Positions 25,413 through 36,850 of a DNA stretch of 64,000 nt are shown one piece after another. The DNA is from Platynereis dumerilii (lineage: Eukaryota; Annelida; Polychaeta; Phyllodocida; Nereididae), in NCBI GenBank assembly GCA_026936325.1, contig JAPTHN010000001.1, forward strand, positions 95,867,859 to 95,931,858, given 5' to 3'. A program made the translations under genes and the position numbers. Position 1 is the first letter of the stretch; each line of letters opens with the position of its first letter. The notes under the pieces are model-generated. The model saw nothing but the letters and a program-made list of their open reading frames with translations, did no database searches and was not told the DNA's origin.

Positions 25413-27790
25413 CTGTTAATATCATCCAACTTGTTTAAGAACCCCAATGTATTTGACAGCTCAGGTGGCATCTACAGGAATTAAGTATCCAAACAGGCAA
25501 CGAGCCTCTCAAAAGGAGTTTCTAGGATGGCATAAGATAATCCTATAACGCTCTACACAGAGGCACCAGTGGCGACCACCTTGCTGCTCTGTCCCTGCAG
25601 CACTTCTGAAGGCAACTGAATGCTCAGCACTGCTCAGCCCACTCCATCACCATCTCAGGGTTGGCTGGTGCTGCCACTGTCACTAGGGTTACCATTTGGA
25701 AGTCACATCCCTGTGGTGAACGTAATGCATCATATGGTTCCAACTAATAAAGACCACATACTGATTGAAAATTTATTATAACTGTACGTTGTAAGAAACA
25801 TTTTAGAATTCTCTAATCAAGTCCCAAAAAATCACACTGAAGGTGTGGTCTGCCTTTTTAAATGCTAATAACTCCTCAGCAATCATTTTTGTTGCCATGG
25901 TGATTCAGTTTTTGTTCTTTTAGCCCTGATTAATCAGTGACTCAGCAAAATGTTTCAGGGACAGCTCTACTAGGTTGTGTCTCTCCTACATGTGAATGAC
26001 TGGACATAAATCTGAATTTGAGATGTGGCAACAAAACTAGCCGTATGTATACAATGTATTTATAATGTCAAAAGCATTTCATAATCAAGAACCATATTAC
26101 ATCAGCCTTTTTCAGTCATCTTCAGACGCAGAATGGCATAATTATGGTAAATTTGAGTCATTAACTCGGCTTTTTTCTTTATTCTTGTGAACAAACTTGA
26201 CACTTTCCTTATATTCATACCAAACACATAGACAATCTGTTTGACCCATGTTGCTATCCACTCCTCCAAGACAATCTACTACATAATAACATAATATATA
26301 CATAACACAAAACAACAGTATTACAAGCTAATTGCTACATGTAACAAGTTATTCACAACACTGATTGATTTTTTGATTAAATTACCTGAGTCAAGTTATT
26401 TTTAGATCAACTGATGGATGGTGGGAGACTTAAAAAAATCAATGAAGCAGCACTTATAGTCTGTAAATACCACATTCAAAATTTCAATTATAAGCCTTAC
26501 ATTTTTCTGTTGCAGGCATTTGTGTCCCGGAGCAACATCAAGTCAATCTTTCTCTTGAATAGGACATGCAAGAGCGGAGCAACATCAATTCCAATCACGG
26601 TTGCTCTGACTGCATAATATATAGTTGCAATCCAGTCAACTCCAGTGCTTCACATGTGATGCTGTTCTCTAGAGAGAAACCTGACATACCACTATTCTAC
26701 TAAGTAAATAAAATGGAAATAAAAATATATCCAAAACCAAGCAAAAGCACCTCTAAGAGCCATATGTTGGCATATATGTTTTAATCAGCAACTTGACTTC
26801 TACCGACCGGGGTCATGGCTGACCATTAACCTGTCACACGCAACAACTATCAAGGTCTTATCCGCAATGACATATTGTATAATAGCTTTCGTAGTATCCT
26901 AACAGTCAAGATTGAAAGTGGTAAAAATCTTGCTGAGTGGCATCAGATTTTCATCATGCATCTTTATCAATGATGTCAGATATCATATCAGTAGATAAGC
27001 AGTTGCAAAACCTGTTTGCAGAGCTCTATGATCACCAAGATACTAACAATATCCAGAAAATGAAGTGTGAGATTAATTCCAATCAAATTACACAGCGAGT
27101 GCCAGCCAACCACGAAATAGAAAATTGAGTGCAGTTTAGTTCTGAAATGTTTTTTGTCTTTGATTTATTTAAAAGAGTTTTAAATGCATATACAATCCCA
27201 TAAAGTTTGCATTGGTCACAGCACCTACCTATTCTATAATAGCGAGAAAACAAATCTGACCCCATGCTGTTAATGGATGCTTTTAAGTTAAAGCACTTTG
27301 TCTGGGACAATGTCACACAACTGTTAGTTGAGTTCAATCCATCTCCAGGCAAGCATAATTCCTCCGGATTTGATGGTTCTGACATTCTTTCCTCTCCTTG
27401 TTTGTCTAACAAGAATACTGATAATAATAACACAATGTTGGTCTGTTTCTACTTGATTTCTATAATGCAATATCAGCAAGATGTTGTCTCACAAGATCAC
27501 CTTACAGTTAATTTAATAATAATACAATAAATATTTAATTCTCATCAATATAATAAACATTTAATTATCATAGAATCTGAATTTTAAATGTTTTTTCGTT
27601 CTGTTGCCAACTGATATCAATTTATACAACTCAACAAGAGAAACAGAACTATTTTCTCAGCAGGGTCCTCTGGCATTTCATACCAGAGAATCTTTCAAGC
27701 CGAACAAAAATCTCATTAAATTTTATAAGGGAAATTGCATTGAGCTAGGATATGCCTGCATTGACTCGGTCATAGTAACATTATATGAGA

Positions 27791-28453
27791 CTAGCTGTTC
27801 ACCCGTTAGGGTTTCTTGCTTTTCAAAAATGCACCGATACCTAGGAACTACTAACGGGTTCTACAGCACTACAAACACTGAGAGAGTGGAGTTGTTGGAA
27901 AATGAAATGTTTGCGAAATGCATGACGCAACTTAATTTGAGGGAGCTGGGTGGTTATGTTGGACATAGAAGTTGAATGAGTGTGGCAAAAGATGCGGAAT
28001 TGGGTGGGCTGCAATATGATATGCATTTCTGGCCTTGATGTGGTTGAGAAATGTAGAGCTTCCAGATTTATATGTGGAAAATGTGGTTTTTTGTGAAACT
28101 CCCAATAGGAATATGTGGTAACTGGGTAGTTATATTGGCCATAGAAGGTCAGCCAGCATATATCGCAAGATGGGGAATTGAATGCATATAATATTAAATG
28201 CATTACAGCCCTTGCTGTGGCAGATAAATATACAGGGGGATATATTCAAGTGAAAAACGTGTTTTTTGGCGAAATTGGCTAGAAAAATTTGCGTAACTAT
28301 GGAAATGATGAATGTTGATAGGTAAAAGTTGCCCTATCGGGAACTTCAGATGAATTGACAGGCTGAGGAGTGTAATTGAAGGTCTTATGGGTTGAGAGAA
28401 AAAAGCCTTATGAGTGAGACGAGATTCCTGCTATGAGTATTATTATGATTAGA
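27791..28453 (-). mobile_element. Non-autonomous Helitron, 663 bp, with paralogous empty site
   Basis: On the minus strand it begins TCTAATCATAATAATACTC and ends GAACAGCTAG, inserted exactly between A and T with no target duplication. A hairpin ACCC-TAAC-GGGT lies six bases before CTAG. Unit 5 carries the intact target at 32988/32989 (TATATGAG-A/T-TTCC). TC start, CTAG end, 3' hairpin and A/T insertion are the accepted Helitron features. It has no Rep/helicase, so it would depend on an element elsewhere. ORFs of ~120 residues inside look fortuitous. Confidence 0.85.
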
Positions 28454-31053
28454 TTTCCAAACTAAATGCTCTTCAGTCTGAGGTCATTTGGATATGCTGG
28501 CAATTATGACTAAGTGCAATAGCATTGTTCTAGAGGCTTATGTTAACTCAAGCTGAGACAGAAATAGCTGTATTAATACACAAAATCAATCAGTAAAGTG
28601 AAAGCATCCAAAACCCATCAGTCACCAGGTAGCTCTGGTTATTCAGCCAGGTCAGCATCACATTACCATCAATAGTGGAAGTAACTCCTGGTGGCTTGCT
28701 AATCGCTAGACCGGACACAAGTCAACTCTGCATGAAGGTGGAATTGAGTGGCCTTGTAGTAAAATGTCAACTAATTCTTATATTTGTGAGGTTTTCCCCA
28801 TATAGTAGGTTTATACTAATAAGTTCATTCTGAGAAAATCAGCACAGGTTATCAACTAATTTTCCAATTTTGTATTCAGAAGCTCACTTGACAATTTTTG
28901 GCTAGCTGAAGATGATAGAACTCTACCAATTGATGTGATCATTCATTAATGAGAAGTAATCAACTATCATATTTATGGCGTGTAAAGTATTGAAGGCATT
29001 GCTCGTATTATAATTATCTTCTCTAGACTTCATTTAAGACAGTGCAAGGTCACTTTCAACATTCTTTGTAAATATACCCATCTCAGACTAATGAGGCAGC
29101 TGAGCCTCAGGTTGCAGAAAATCAGAATGCAAGAGAAATTTCAACAGCAAAGGCTCCTCAGTCTTTCACCTTGAGAGTGGCTCAAGTGCCTCTTAGTATC
29201 AATGATTTATCAGACAATCCAAAACCAGACATACGAAATACTTCATCATTACGTAAAACAGTGAATAATTGTGTCCTTCCCAAACAACTTTAAAGTAGAT
29301 TGACATTAAACAGAACATTGGATCTGATCATAAATGAGAATTCCTTTTTTGTTTCTGGTGTCTGTTCCACAATCAGTCACCACACTTACCGTACAAAATA
29401 TCAGGCACCCTATAATTATGGTATTATTTGTATGCTCCACGCAAAATATTTACTTACTTTTGAAAGACTAAATTATGCTCAGCAACTTCTATTGAAAGTG
29501 ATTATCAGCAGGTCAAAAGCATATTACAACCCTCAAAGTCAGTGTCTACCTGGCATGATTATCGCAAGTAGCTAAGTCTTCTTCTACAATCCTGTTACAC
29601 ATGAATGAATTTGCTTAATAACATCAAATTAAGGTTGCCTTACTTTTGACAAACATCTTACCTTGAAAGAAAAATAACTGTAGCAGTGTTATCCGAAGTC
29701 AGTTATCATATGAAGGAGCATTCAACATCCATATGAGCCTTGGCTTGAACCAGATTTGAATCCTATGAACTTAGTATGAAGTTCAGTTAATGTAATCCAG
29801 TTGATATAAATACACCAATATTACTGCCTATCAAAATAAAAAACCATCCTCGCAGAGATGAGTTCCTTTGCTAGCATGAGGTAATCCTTTAATGCCCAAC
29901 AACACAGAGGCACCAGTAGCGACCACCTTGCTGCTCTGTTCCTGCAGCACTTATGAAGCTAACTGAATGCTCAGCACTGCTCAGCCCACTCTATCACCAT
30001 CTCAGGGTTGGCTGGTGCTGCCACTGCCACCAGGGTTACCATTTGGAAGTCACAAGAGATCTCTGTGGAGAACTTGATGCATCATATGGTTCCAACTAAT
30101 AATAAAGAGCACATATAGATTGAAAATTGATCATAACTGTATGTACATTTTCGTTCGTGAAGTTGGTATTAATCTCTAGAATTCTCTAAATTAGAATGAA
30201 ATCAACCTCCAAAAAATCACACTGAAGGTGTAGTCTGCTATTCAAAATGGTAATAACTCCTCAGCAATCATTCTTGTTGCCACAGTGATTCAAGTTTTGT
30301 TCTTTAGCCCTGATTAATCAGTGACCGAACACAAAGTTTAGGGGAGAGCTCTACTTGGTTGTGTCTCTCCTATATAGTATGATTAACTGGACATAAATCT
30401 GAATTTGAGATGCGGCAACAAAACTGACCCTACAATGTATTGATGATGTCAAAGCATTTCATAATCAAGTACCGTATTATTTCAGTCTTTTTCAGTCATC
30501 TTCAGGTGCAAAATGGCATAATTGTGGTAAATTTGCGTCATTTATGCGACTTTTTTTTAAACTATGATTCTCCTTAACAAACAGAATGACTCATGTTGCT
30601 ATCCATTCCTCCAAGACAATCTACTACATAATAACATAATATATACATCACAAAACAACATTAAACCACCTAATTGCAGCATGTAACAAGTTATTCACAA
30701 CACAGTGCTTGATTCTTTGATTAAATTACCTGAGTCATGTTATTTTTAGATCAACTGATGGATGGTGGGAGACTTGAAAAAATCAATGAAACAGCACTTA
30801 ATCTAGTCTGTAAATACCACATTCAAAATTTCAATTATAAGCCTTACATTTTTCTGTTGCAGGCATTTGTATCCCGGAGCAACATCAAGCCAATCTTTCT
30901 CTTGAATAGGACATGCAAGGATCCGAGCAGAGCAACATCCATTCCAATCACGGCTGCTCTGACTAACATATAGCTACTACAATTGAGTCAACCCCTGTGT
31001 CTTGTGATGCTGTTCTCTGGAGAAAACCTAACATACCACTAAACCAATAATTA

Positions 31054-31898
31054 GACCAGGTGTCCACTAGGACCAGGACAAGACCAGGAAGGGTTGGGGA
31101 AGCGAATTTGGCCATTTCAGCGTATCTTTAGCATCAGATGCTCCATTCCTGAGACCTTCTGCATTCTGTCTACAGACAGGGTGCAGAACACTTCAGGAAA
31201 GGTAAAAACATGGGACACGACAATCGGGAAGCCCTCCAGACATTATGAGGAATGTTATTTGGTGGCAGATTTAATGCCATTTTTTCTAATTTTTCTTGAC
31301 ATGACATCTTGTTCTTAGCCATTTTGCACATATTTCAGCCCTTTCCTGGGACCTTCTGCATGTTGTCTGCACCTTCCTGACACCTTCTGCATGTTGTCTG
31401 CGCTGTCCTGACACCTTCAGCGAGCTGTCTGCAAGGCTTCCCGATGTTCCTCACCGTTCCTAATAGCTTCTTGGTAGTTTCAGCATTGGTTCCTCAATAC
31501 TTCCTATGCCTTCAGCACGCCTTCAGCGCCTTCAGCCTTCTTGAACATTCCTGAAGCTGTCAGCAGCGCAGAAGGGTCCAGGACAGCTTCAAGAAGATGC
31601 TGAAGGGTTCCTGAAGGGTTCAGGAAAGCCAGGAAGCCTTCAGGACATGGTCAGGACAACAAAGACAAGTCGCTGAAGGTACAAGGAAATCAATTTCAGC
31701 GTCCAAATTTTGCTCTTGAGCAAAATTTGGACGCTGAAATGTTTGCCTCTGCTGAAGGCGCTGAAGCACCAGGAAAGACAAGGACAGCATGAGGAAGGCT
31801 TCAGGAAGACCAGGAAAACGTGCTGAAGGGATGGGGAATTGTCAATTTCACTTTCCTGATGGTTCCTGGTCTTGTCCTGGCCCTAGTGGACGGCCCCC
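31054..31898. mobile_element. 845-bp foldback DNA element
   Basis: Terminal inverted repeats share GTCCACTAGG then CCAGGACAAGACCAGGAA on both ends. They are flanked by ATAATTA at 31047-31053 and 31899-31905. It is GC-richer than its surroundings and packed with CAGGA/TTCAG words on both strands, so much of it can fold. A 23-bp-arm perfect hairpin lies at 31693-31740. No coding capacity; superfamily unassigned. Confidence 0.78.
31693..31740. repeat. Perfect 23-bp-arm hairpin
   Basis: The arms (ATTTCAGCGTCC… and its exact complement ending …GGACGCTGAAAT) are separated by two bases. It lies inside the foldback element and may form a cruciform. Confidence 0.9.
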
Positions 31899-33609
31899 AT
31901 AATTATTAATTATTAAGCTGCTGAGAAAATATTATGGAAATATATATACCCAAAACCAAGCAAAAAGCACACTTTGAGAGCCATATGTTGACATATATGT
32001 GTTTTAATCAGCAACGTGACTTCCACTGACCGAGGTCATGGCTGACCATTAACCTGTCACACGCAACAACTGTCAACGTCTTATCCTCTCTGACATATTC
32101 TATAATAGCTTTCGTAGCATCCTAACAGTCAAGATTAAAAGTGGTAAAAACTTGCTGAGGTGCATCAGATTTTCATCATGCGTCTTTATCAATGATGTCA
32201 GATATCATATCAGTAGATAAGCAGTTGCATGACTGTGTGCAGAGCTCTATGATTACCAGGTTACTAACAATATCCAGAAAATGAAGTGTGAGATTAATTC
32301 TAATCAAATTACACAGCGAGTGGCAGCAAACCATGAAATAGAAAATTAAGTTAAGTGTGGTTTAGTTCTGAAATTTGTTTTTGTCTTTGATTTAGTTACC
32401 AGAGTTCTAAATTTAAAAAAAATCCCATCAAGTTTGCATCGGTCACAGCACCCACACATTCCATAATAACCATGGTCAATGAATCTGACCCCACGCTGTT
32501 AATGGATGCTTTTCACTTTTTCTGGGACACTGTCACACAACTGTTAGTTGAGTTCAATCTCCAGGCAAGTAATTCCTCCGGATTTGATGTTTCTGACATC
32601 CTGTAAAGGAAATCTTTCCACTCCTTGTTTGTCTGACAAGTATAATGATACAGTGTTGGTCTGTTTCTACCTGATTTCTTTATTGTAATATCAGCAAGGT
32701 GTTGTCTCACAAGATTAACTTTATAGTTTATTTTAATAATAATATAATAAATTCCATTTAATTCTCATTCAATCTGAATTTTAAATTTTTTTCTTTCTGT
32801 TGCCAAATGATATCAATTTATGAATAAGTAACTCATAAGGGAAACAGAAATTATTTTTTCAGCAGGGTCCTCTGGCATTTAATACCAGAGAATCTTTCAA
32901 GTTGAGAAAAAATCTCATTAAATTTTATTGGGGAAATCGTATTGAGGATATGCCTGCATTGACTTGGTCATAATAACATTATATGAGATTTCCAAACTAA
33001 ATGCTTTTCAGTCTGAGGTCGTTTGGATATGCTGGCAATTATGACTAAGCGCAATAGCATTGTTCTAGATGCTTATGTTGAGCTAAGCTGAGACAGTAAT
33101 AGCTGCAGTATCATAATTCAATCAGTAAAGTGAAAGCATCCAAAACCCATCAGTCACCAGGTAGCTCTGGTTATTCAGCCAGGTCAGCACCACATTACCA
33201 TTAATAGTGGAAGTAACTCCTGGTGGCTTGCTGATCTCTAGACCGGACACAAGTCAACTCTGCATGAAGGTGGTATCGAGTGGCCTTGTAGTAAAATGTC
33301 AACTATAATTCTTATAATTTGTGAGGTTTTCCCCATATAACAGGTTTATACTAATAAGTTCATTCTGAGAAAATCAGCACAGGTTATCAACTAATTTTCC
33401 AATTTTGTATTCAGAAGCTCACTTGACAATTTTTGGCTAGCTGAAGATGATAGAACTTTACCAATTGAAATGATCATTCATTAATGAGAAGTAATCAACT
33501 ATCATAAAACAATTATGATGTGTAATATATTGAAGGCATTGCTCGTATAATATTTCCTCTAGACTTCATTTAAGACAGTGCAAGGTCACTTTCAACATTC
33601 TTTGTAAAA

Positions 33610-34900
33610 AAACCCATCTCAGACTAATGAGGCAGCTGAGCCTCAGGTTGCAGAAAAACAGAATGCAAGAGAAATTTCAACAGCAAAGGCTTTCACCTTG
33701 AGAGTGGCTGAAGTGCCTTTTAGTACCAATGATTTATCAGACAATCAAAACCAGACATTGCATTTCTAGTAAAAGTTTGCCTGCATCATTATGTAACCCA
33801 GTGAATAATTGTGTCCTTCCCAAACAACTTTAAAGTAGATTGACATTAAACAGAACATTGGATCTGATCATAAATGAGAATTCCTTTTTTGTTTCTGGTG
33901 TCTGTCTCACAGACGGTCACCACACAAGTTATATTAAATATCAGACACTCTACATTAATAATAATGACATTATTTGGATGCTCCACAAAAAAACAATTAC
34001 TGCTTTGACAGGAACTAAATTATATTACGCTCAGCAACTTTTATTGAATGTGATTCCCATTAGGTCAAGCATATCACAACCCTCAAAGTCAGTGTCTACC
34101 TGGCATGCTTATTGCAAGCAGCTTAGTCTTCGAGCTTCCAGGTCACTTCTACCATCCTGGTTACACATGGATGATTTTTGCTAAATAAAATAAAATAAAG
34201 GATTTTGTGCTGGTTCCATTACTATTGACAAAAAAGCTTACCTTGAAAGAAAGATAACTGTAGTAGTGTTATCGGAAGTCAGTTCCCATATGAAGGAGCA
34301 TTCAACATCAATATGAGTCTTGGCTAGAACTATAGATTTGCCGGCCTCCTATGAAGTTCAGTTAATAGCTGTTAATGTAATCCAGTTGATATAAGTATTA
34401 CTTCCTATCAGATAAAAAAACCATCCTCTCAGAGATGAGTTCCTTTGCTAGCATGAGGTAATCCTGTAACACCCAACATAGAGGCACCAGTGGCGACCAC
34501 CTTGCTGCTCTGTTCCTGCAGCACTTCTGAAGGCAACTGAATTCTCAGCACTGCTCAGCCCACTCTATCACCATCTCAGGGTTGGCTGGTGCTGCCACTG
34601 TGACTTCAGCTATTGCTTGGGAAGTTGAGAGTCATGACAAGCCACTGCGGAAAACCTATGATGTATCATTACTCATAATAAATATAACAACAAATAGTAT
34701 AGTTAGTATGTATAGATCATGCTCATGTGGAAAACAACATTAGATTTTTTAAACCAACGTGATTTAGATTTAAGCATGGTTAGAGGCTACAGCTTGTCTC
34801 CTCTCAATGACTAATTGGACAATTAGGACATGAAATTGAATGTTTATTTACAGCCAGGGGAGAATGAGCAATTACCAGCCAATTAGTATCAGCTGATTGA
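33610..34900. repeat. Segmental duplication unit 6 (partial)
   Basis: First block ~33618, donor-like CTTACC 34237-34242, conserved block 34481-34605. After the conserved block it changes to the unit-1/3 subtype (GCCACTGCGGAAAAC) and then ends. 34606-35036 has nothing else I can identify. Confidence 0.78.
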
Positions 34901-35036
34901 GAACATCAAAGATGCTGCAGGTTCTATCTACTGCAATTAAATCCATGTTAAATTTTTTATTGTGAAGATATACCCTCACCAGGAAAGAAATGCAACACTT
35001 GATTTTAGCTCATACTTTCGCAAATGAATTGGTTTG

Positions 35037-35453
35037 GCCAGAACCAAATTGATGGAATTTATTCTGTCGTCGACAAGCATAATTGTACAAAAAGTCATTC
35101 AACTGCGACCATTTCCTACATTTCTTTGGTCCGTTTTATCAAATTTGAGATTTTACACAAAAAGGCCTTTCCTACACCTTACAACCAAAAAGAAGATGTC
35201 ATCTGAAAGTCTGCCTAACTGACGATAAAAAGCCAAAAAATAACTTTTGCAACAATATTTTTATATCTTGCGCAAAACTTTAGAATTTGCATTTCACCGA
35301 TCTTGAACACTGTGACGAAAATGTTTTAGTTTCATGTCTTTTGAATTGTGCTATTTTTGTCAAATTTTCTCAAGGCATGAAATTAAATCATCTAAAAAAA
35401 CGACAGGAAATGGTCGCAGCTGAATTATTTTTTGTACAATTATGTTTGTCGAT
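35037..35453. mobile_element. MITE, left part (split by the PLE)
   Basis: Left end AACCAAATTGATGGAATT, then CGACAAGCATAATTGTAC. The complementary right arm starts at 35408-35453 (GGAAATGGTCGCAG … GTACAATTATGTTTGTCG), and its outermost bases are found only beyond the PLE, at 42778-42822. So this ~460-bp inverted-repeat element was the target into which the PLE inserted. No coding capacity. Confidence 0.7.
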
Positions 35454-35485
35454 CTAGAGTGTAGATTCTCTATCCTCGGATCCAT

Positions 35486-35581
35486 ATCTTAAGATGGTTT
35501 TACCTTCAGAGGATTTGACGATTTTAATTCCATAATTTTCAACGATGTCGCATCGTCTTCATCAGTGGATGTTGGAGGGGG
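35486..35581 (-). repeat. PLE terminal repeat, inverted copy
   Basis: Almost exact reverse complement of the 3' terminal repeat at 42684-42779. Starts ATCTTAAGATGGTTTTACC. It includes, on the minus strand, the CTGATGA…GAAA hammerhead-like core. Confidence 0.9.
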
Positions 35582-36078
35582 CTTGTTTCCTCCATTGGCA
35601 ACATCACCCAAGCCACTTCAAGATTCCTCACCCAAGTCCTGTCCCCCTTAGTGGGAAGAAATCCTCATTACATCAAGAATAGTGCAGATTTTGTTAAGAA
35701 GATCAGCAGTCTAGAAGTGCCCCCAGGAAGGAAGATGATTTCCTACGACGTTTCAGCGCTGTTCACCAGCATTCCTGTGGACAAGGCTCTGGCAGTCATC
35801 GAGACCAGACTTAGAAAAGACGCCAACTTGAAGCGGAGATGTGATTTGTCAGTCGACCAGATAATAACCCTCCTCTCTTTTTGCCTAAATACAACCTACT
35901 TTGTGTACAATAACAAGTTCTACAAACAGAAACATGGAGCCGCCATGGGGTCTTCCGTTTCACCTGTCGTCGCCAACCTCTATATGGAGGATTTTGAGGA
36001 AAGGGCCTTAGCCAGCGCCCCGAACCCACCATACACTTGGCTCAGATATGTCGACGACACTTTTGTCATCATACATGA
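35582..36078 (+). pseudogene. PLE reverse transcriptase, first half
   Basis: Codes for the central part of a Penelope-type RT, related to telomerase RT. Visible features: a start block [26 protein letters not shown], the catalytic-Asp block [36 protein letters not shown], and the YVDD box (36042-36060). Upstream RT residues are missing (5' truncation). The frame is cut by the 5.7-kb element just after [10 protein letters not shown]; residues beyond 36078 belong to that insertion. Role if intact: target-primed reverse transcription. Confidence 0.88.
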
Positions 36079-36850
36079 TAGTCCAAGAGCCTGGGGTCAT
36101 TTAATTGCTCGGAGTGACCAAGTGTCTTGTTATAATTTTTGGATAGACCTAACCTTCAGGTGTCTGGAACCTAAAGTCTTAAGTTTCCCGAGTGGTGGAT
36201 TGAGATTTTAGAGCCATTTTATGATCGGAACGTCGACGCGATTCACGCGGTTTGGAAAAATCAGAAAAATCCATCTTATACCACGTTCTAGTCATCATAG
36301 ATGGGCATATATGGTACCAAATTAAAGGTTGTAATAAGCTCTATTCATTTATGGTCTTAATATGGTAGAATGATCTGATTCATGGGTGAAATTAACAAAA
36401 ATATGGCATTTTTAAGTCATTTTTTAGGGTAGGACGTAGCGTTATTATCCCTGAGAAACTAATTACATATATAGAGGTGTCTAAAAGATCATGAATACAG
36501 TCCCATATAATTACTTTCATCATTACAGGTGATTTTGAAGGTGTTTCTGGAATACTTTTTTGTAATGAGCAACTGATATTCAATACCGCAGCGTCTGCTG
36601 AAAATTTGAAAAATTGCAAATATTGCCGTCTTCTCCGTGCAGTTGTACCTTATATGTACATATTTGGCACTGAATTGTAGGTTTTTACAAGCCTAACTTG
36701 TTAATGAAGCCACAATGAGAGTAAGGTGTCAAAATAATGTCAATTTACCAAATTTATTATGATATTTTATAAGTTTATGCCAAGGTCGGACAGCCTCGAG
36801 AAAATATTTTGTCAATTCTCTGATTTTTCAAACTCATAATTTGATATAAA
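36079..36850 (+). repeat. Left long terminal inverted repeat
   Basis: Partner of 41030-41793. Conserved words include CGTCGACGCGATTCACGCGG and GCCAAGGTCGGACAGCCTCG. Similarity fades near 36850. Confidence 0.88.

Larger units (their letters stand above)
22765..29080. repeat. Segmental duplication unit 4 (carries two insertions)
   Basis: First block ~22775, donor-like CTTACC 23092-23097, conserved block 25556-25680, GATCAACTGATGGATGG ~26406, GAGCAACATCAATTCCAATC ~26577. Without the hAT-like element and the Helitron it is ~3.5 kb. It is the closest relative of unit 5, including long runs with few differences. A strong acceptor-like TTTTTCTGTTGCAG lies near 26500-26514 and is also in unit 5, but no conserved protein follows. 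Confidence 0.82.
29080..33610. repeat. Segmental duplication unit 5
   Basis: First block ~29088, donor-like CTTACC 29657-29662, conserved block 29906-30035, GATCAACTGATGGATGG ~30751, acceptor-like TTTTTCTGTTGCAG ~30849-30862, GAGCAACATCCATTCCAATC ~30929. Interrupted by the 845-bp foldback element. It keeps the uninserted Helitron site at 32988/32989. Closest to unit 4. No gene recognised. Confidence 0.82.

Noticed and set aside
26414-26617. Small secreted or exon-like ORF after TTTTTCTGTTGCAG in units 4 and 5
   Set aside because: The frame is not kept in units 1 and 3, and differences include indels; no recognised domain.
27604-27975. 123-residue ORF in unit 4
   Set aside because: Its second half is Helitron sequence and unit 5 has no matching open frame.
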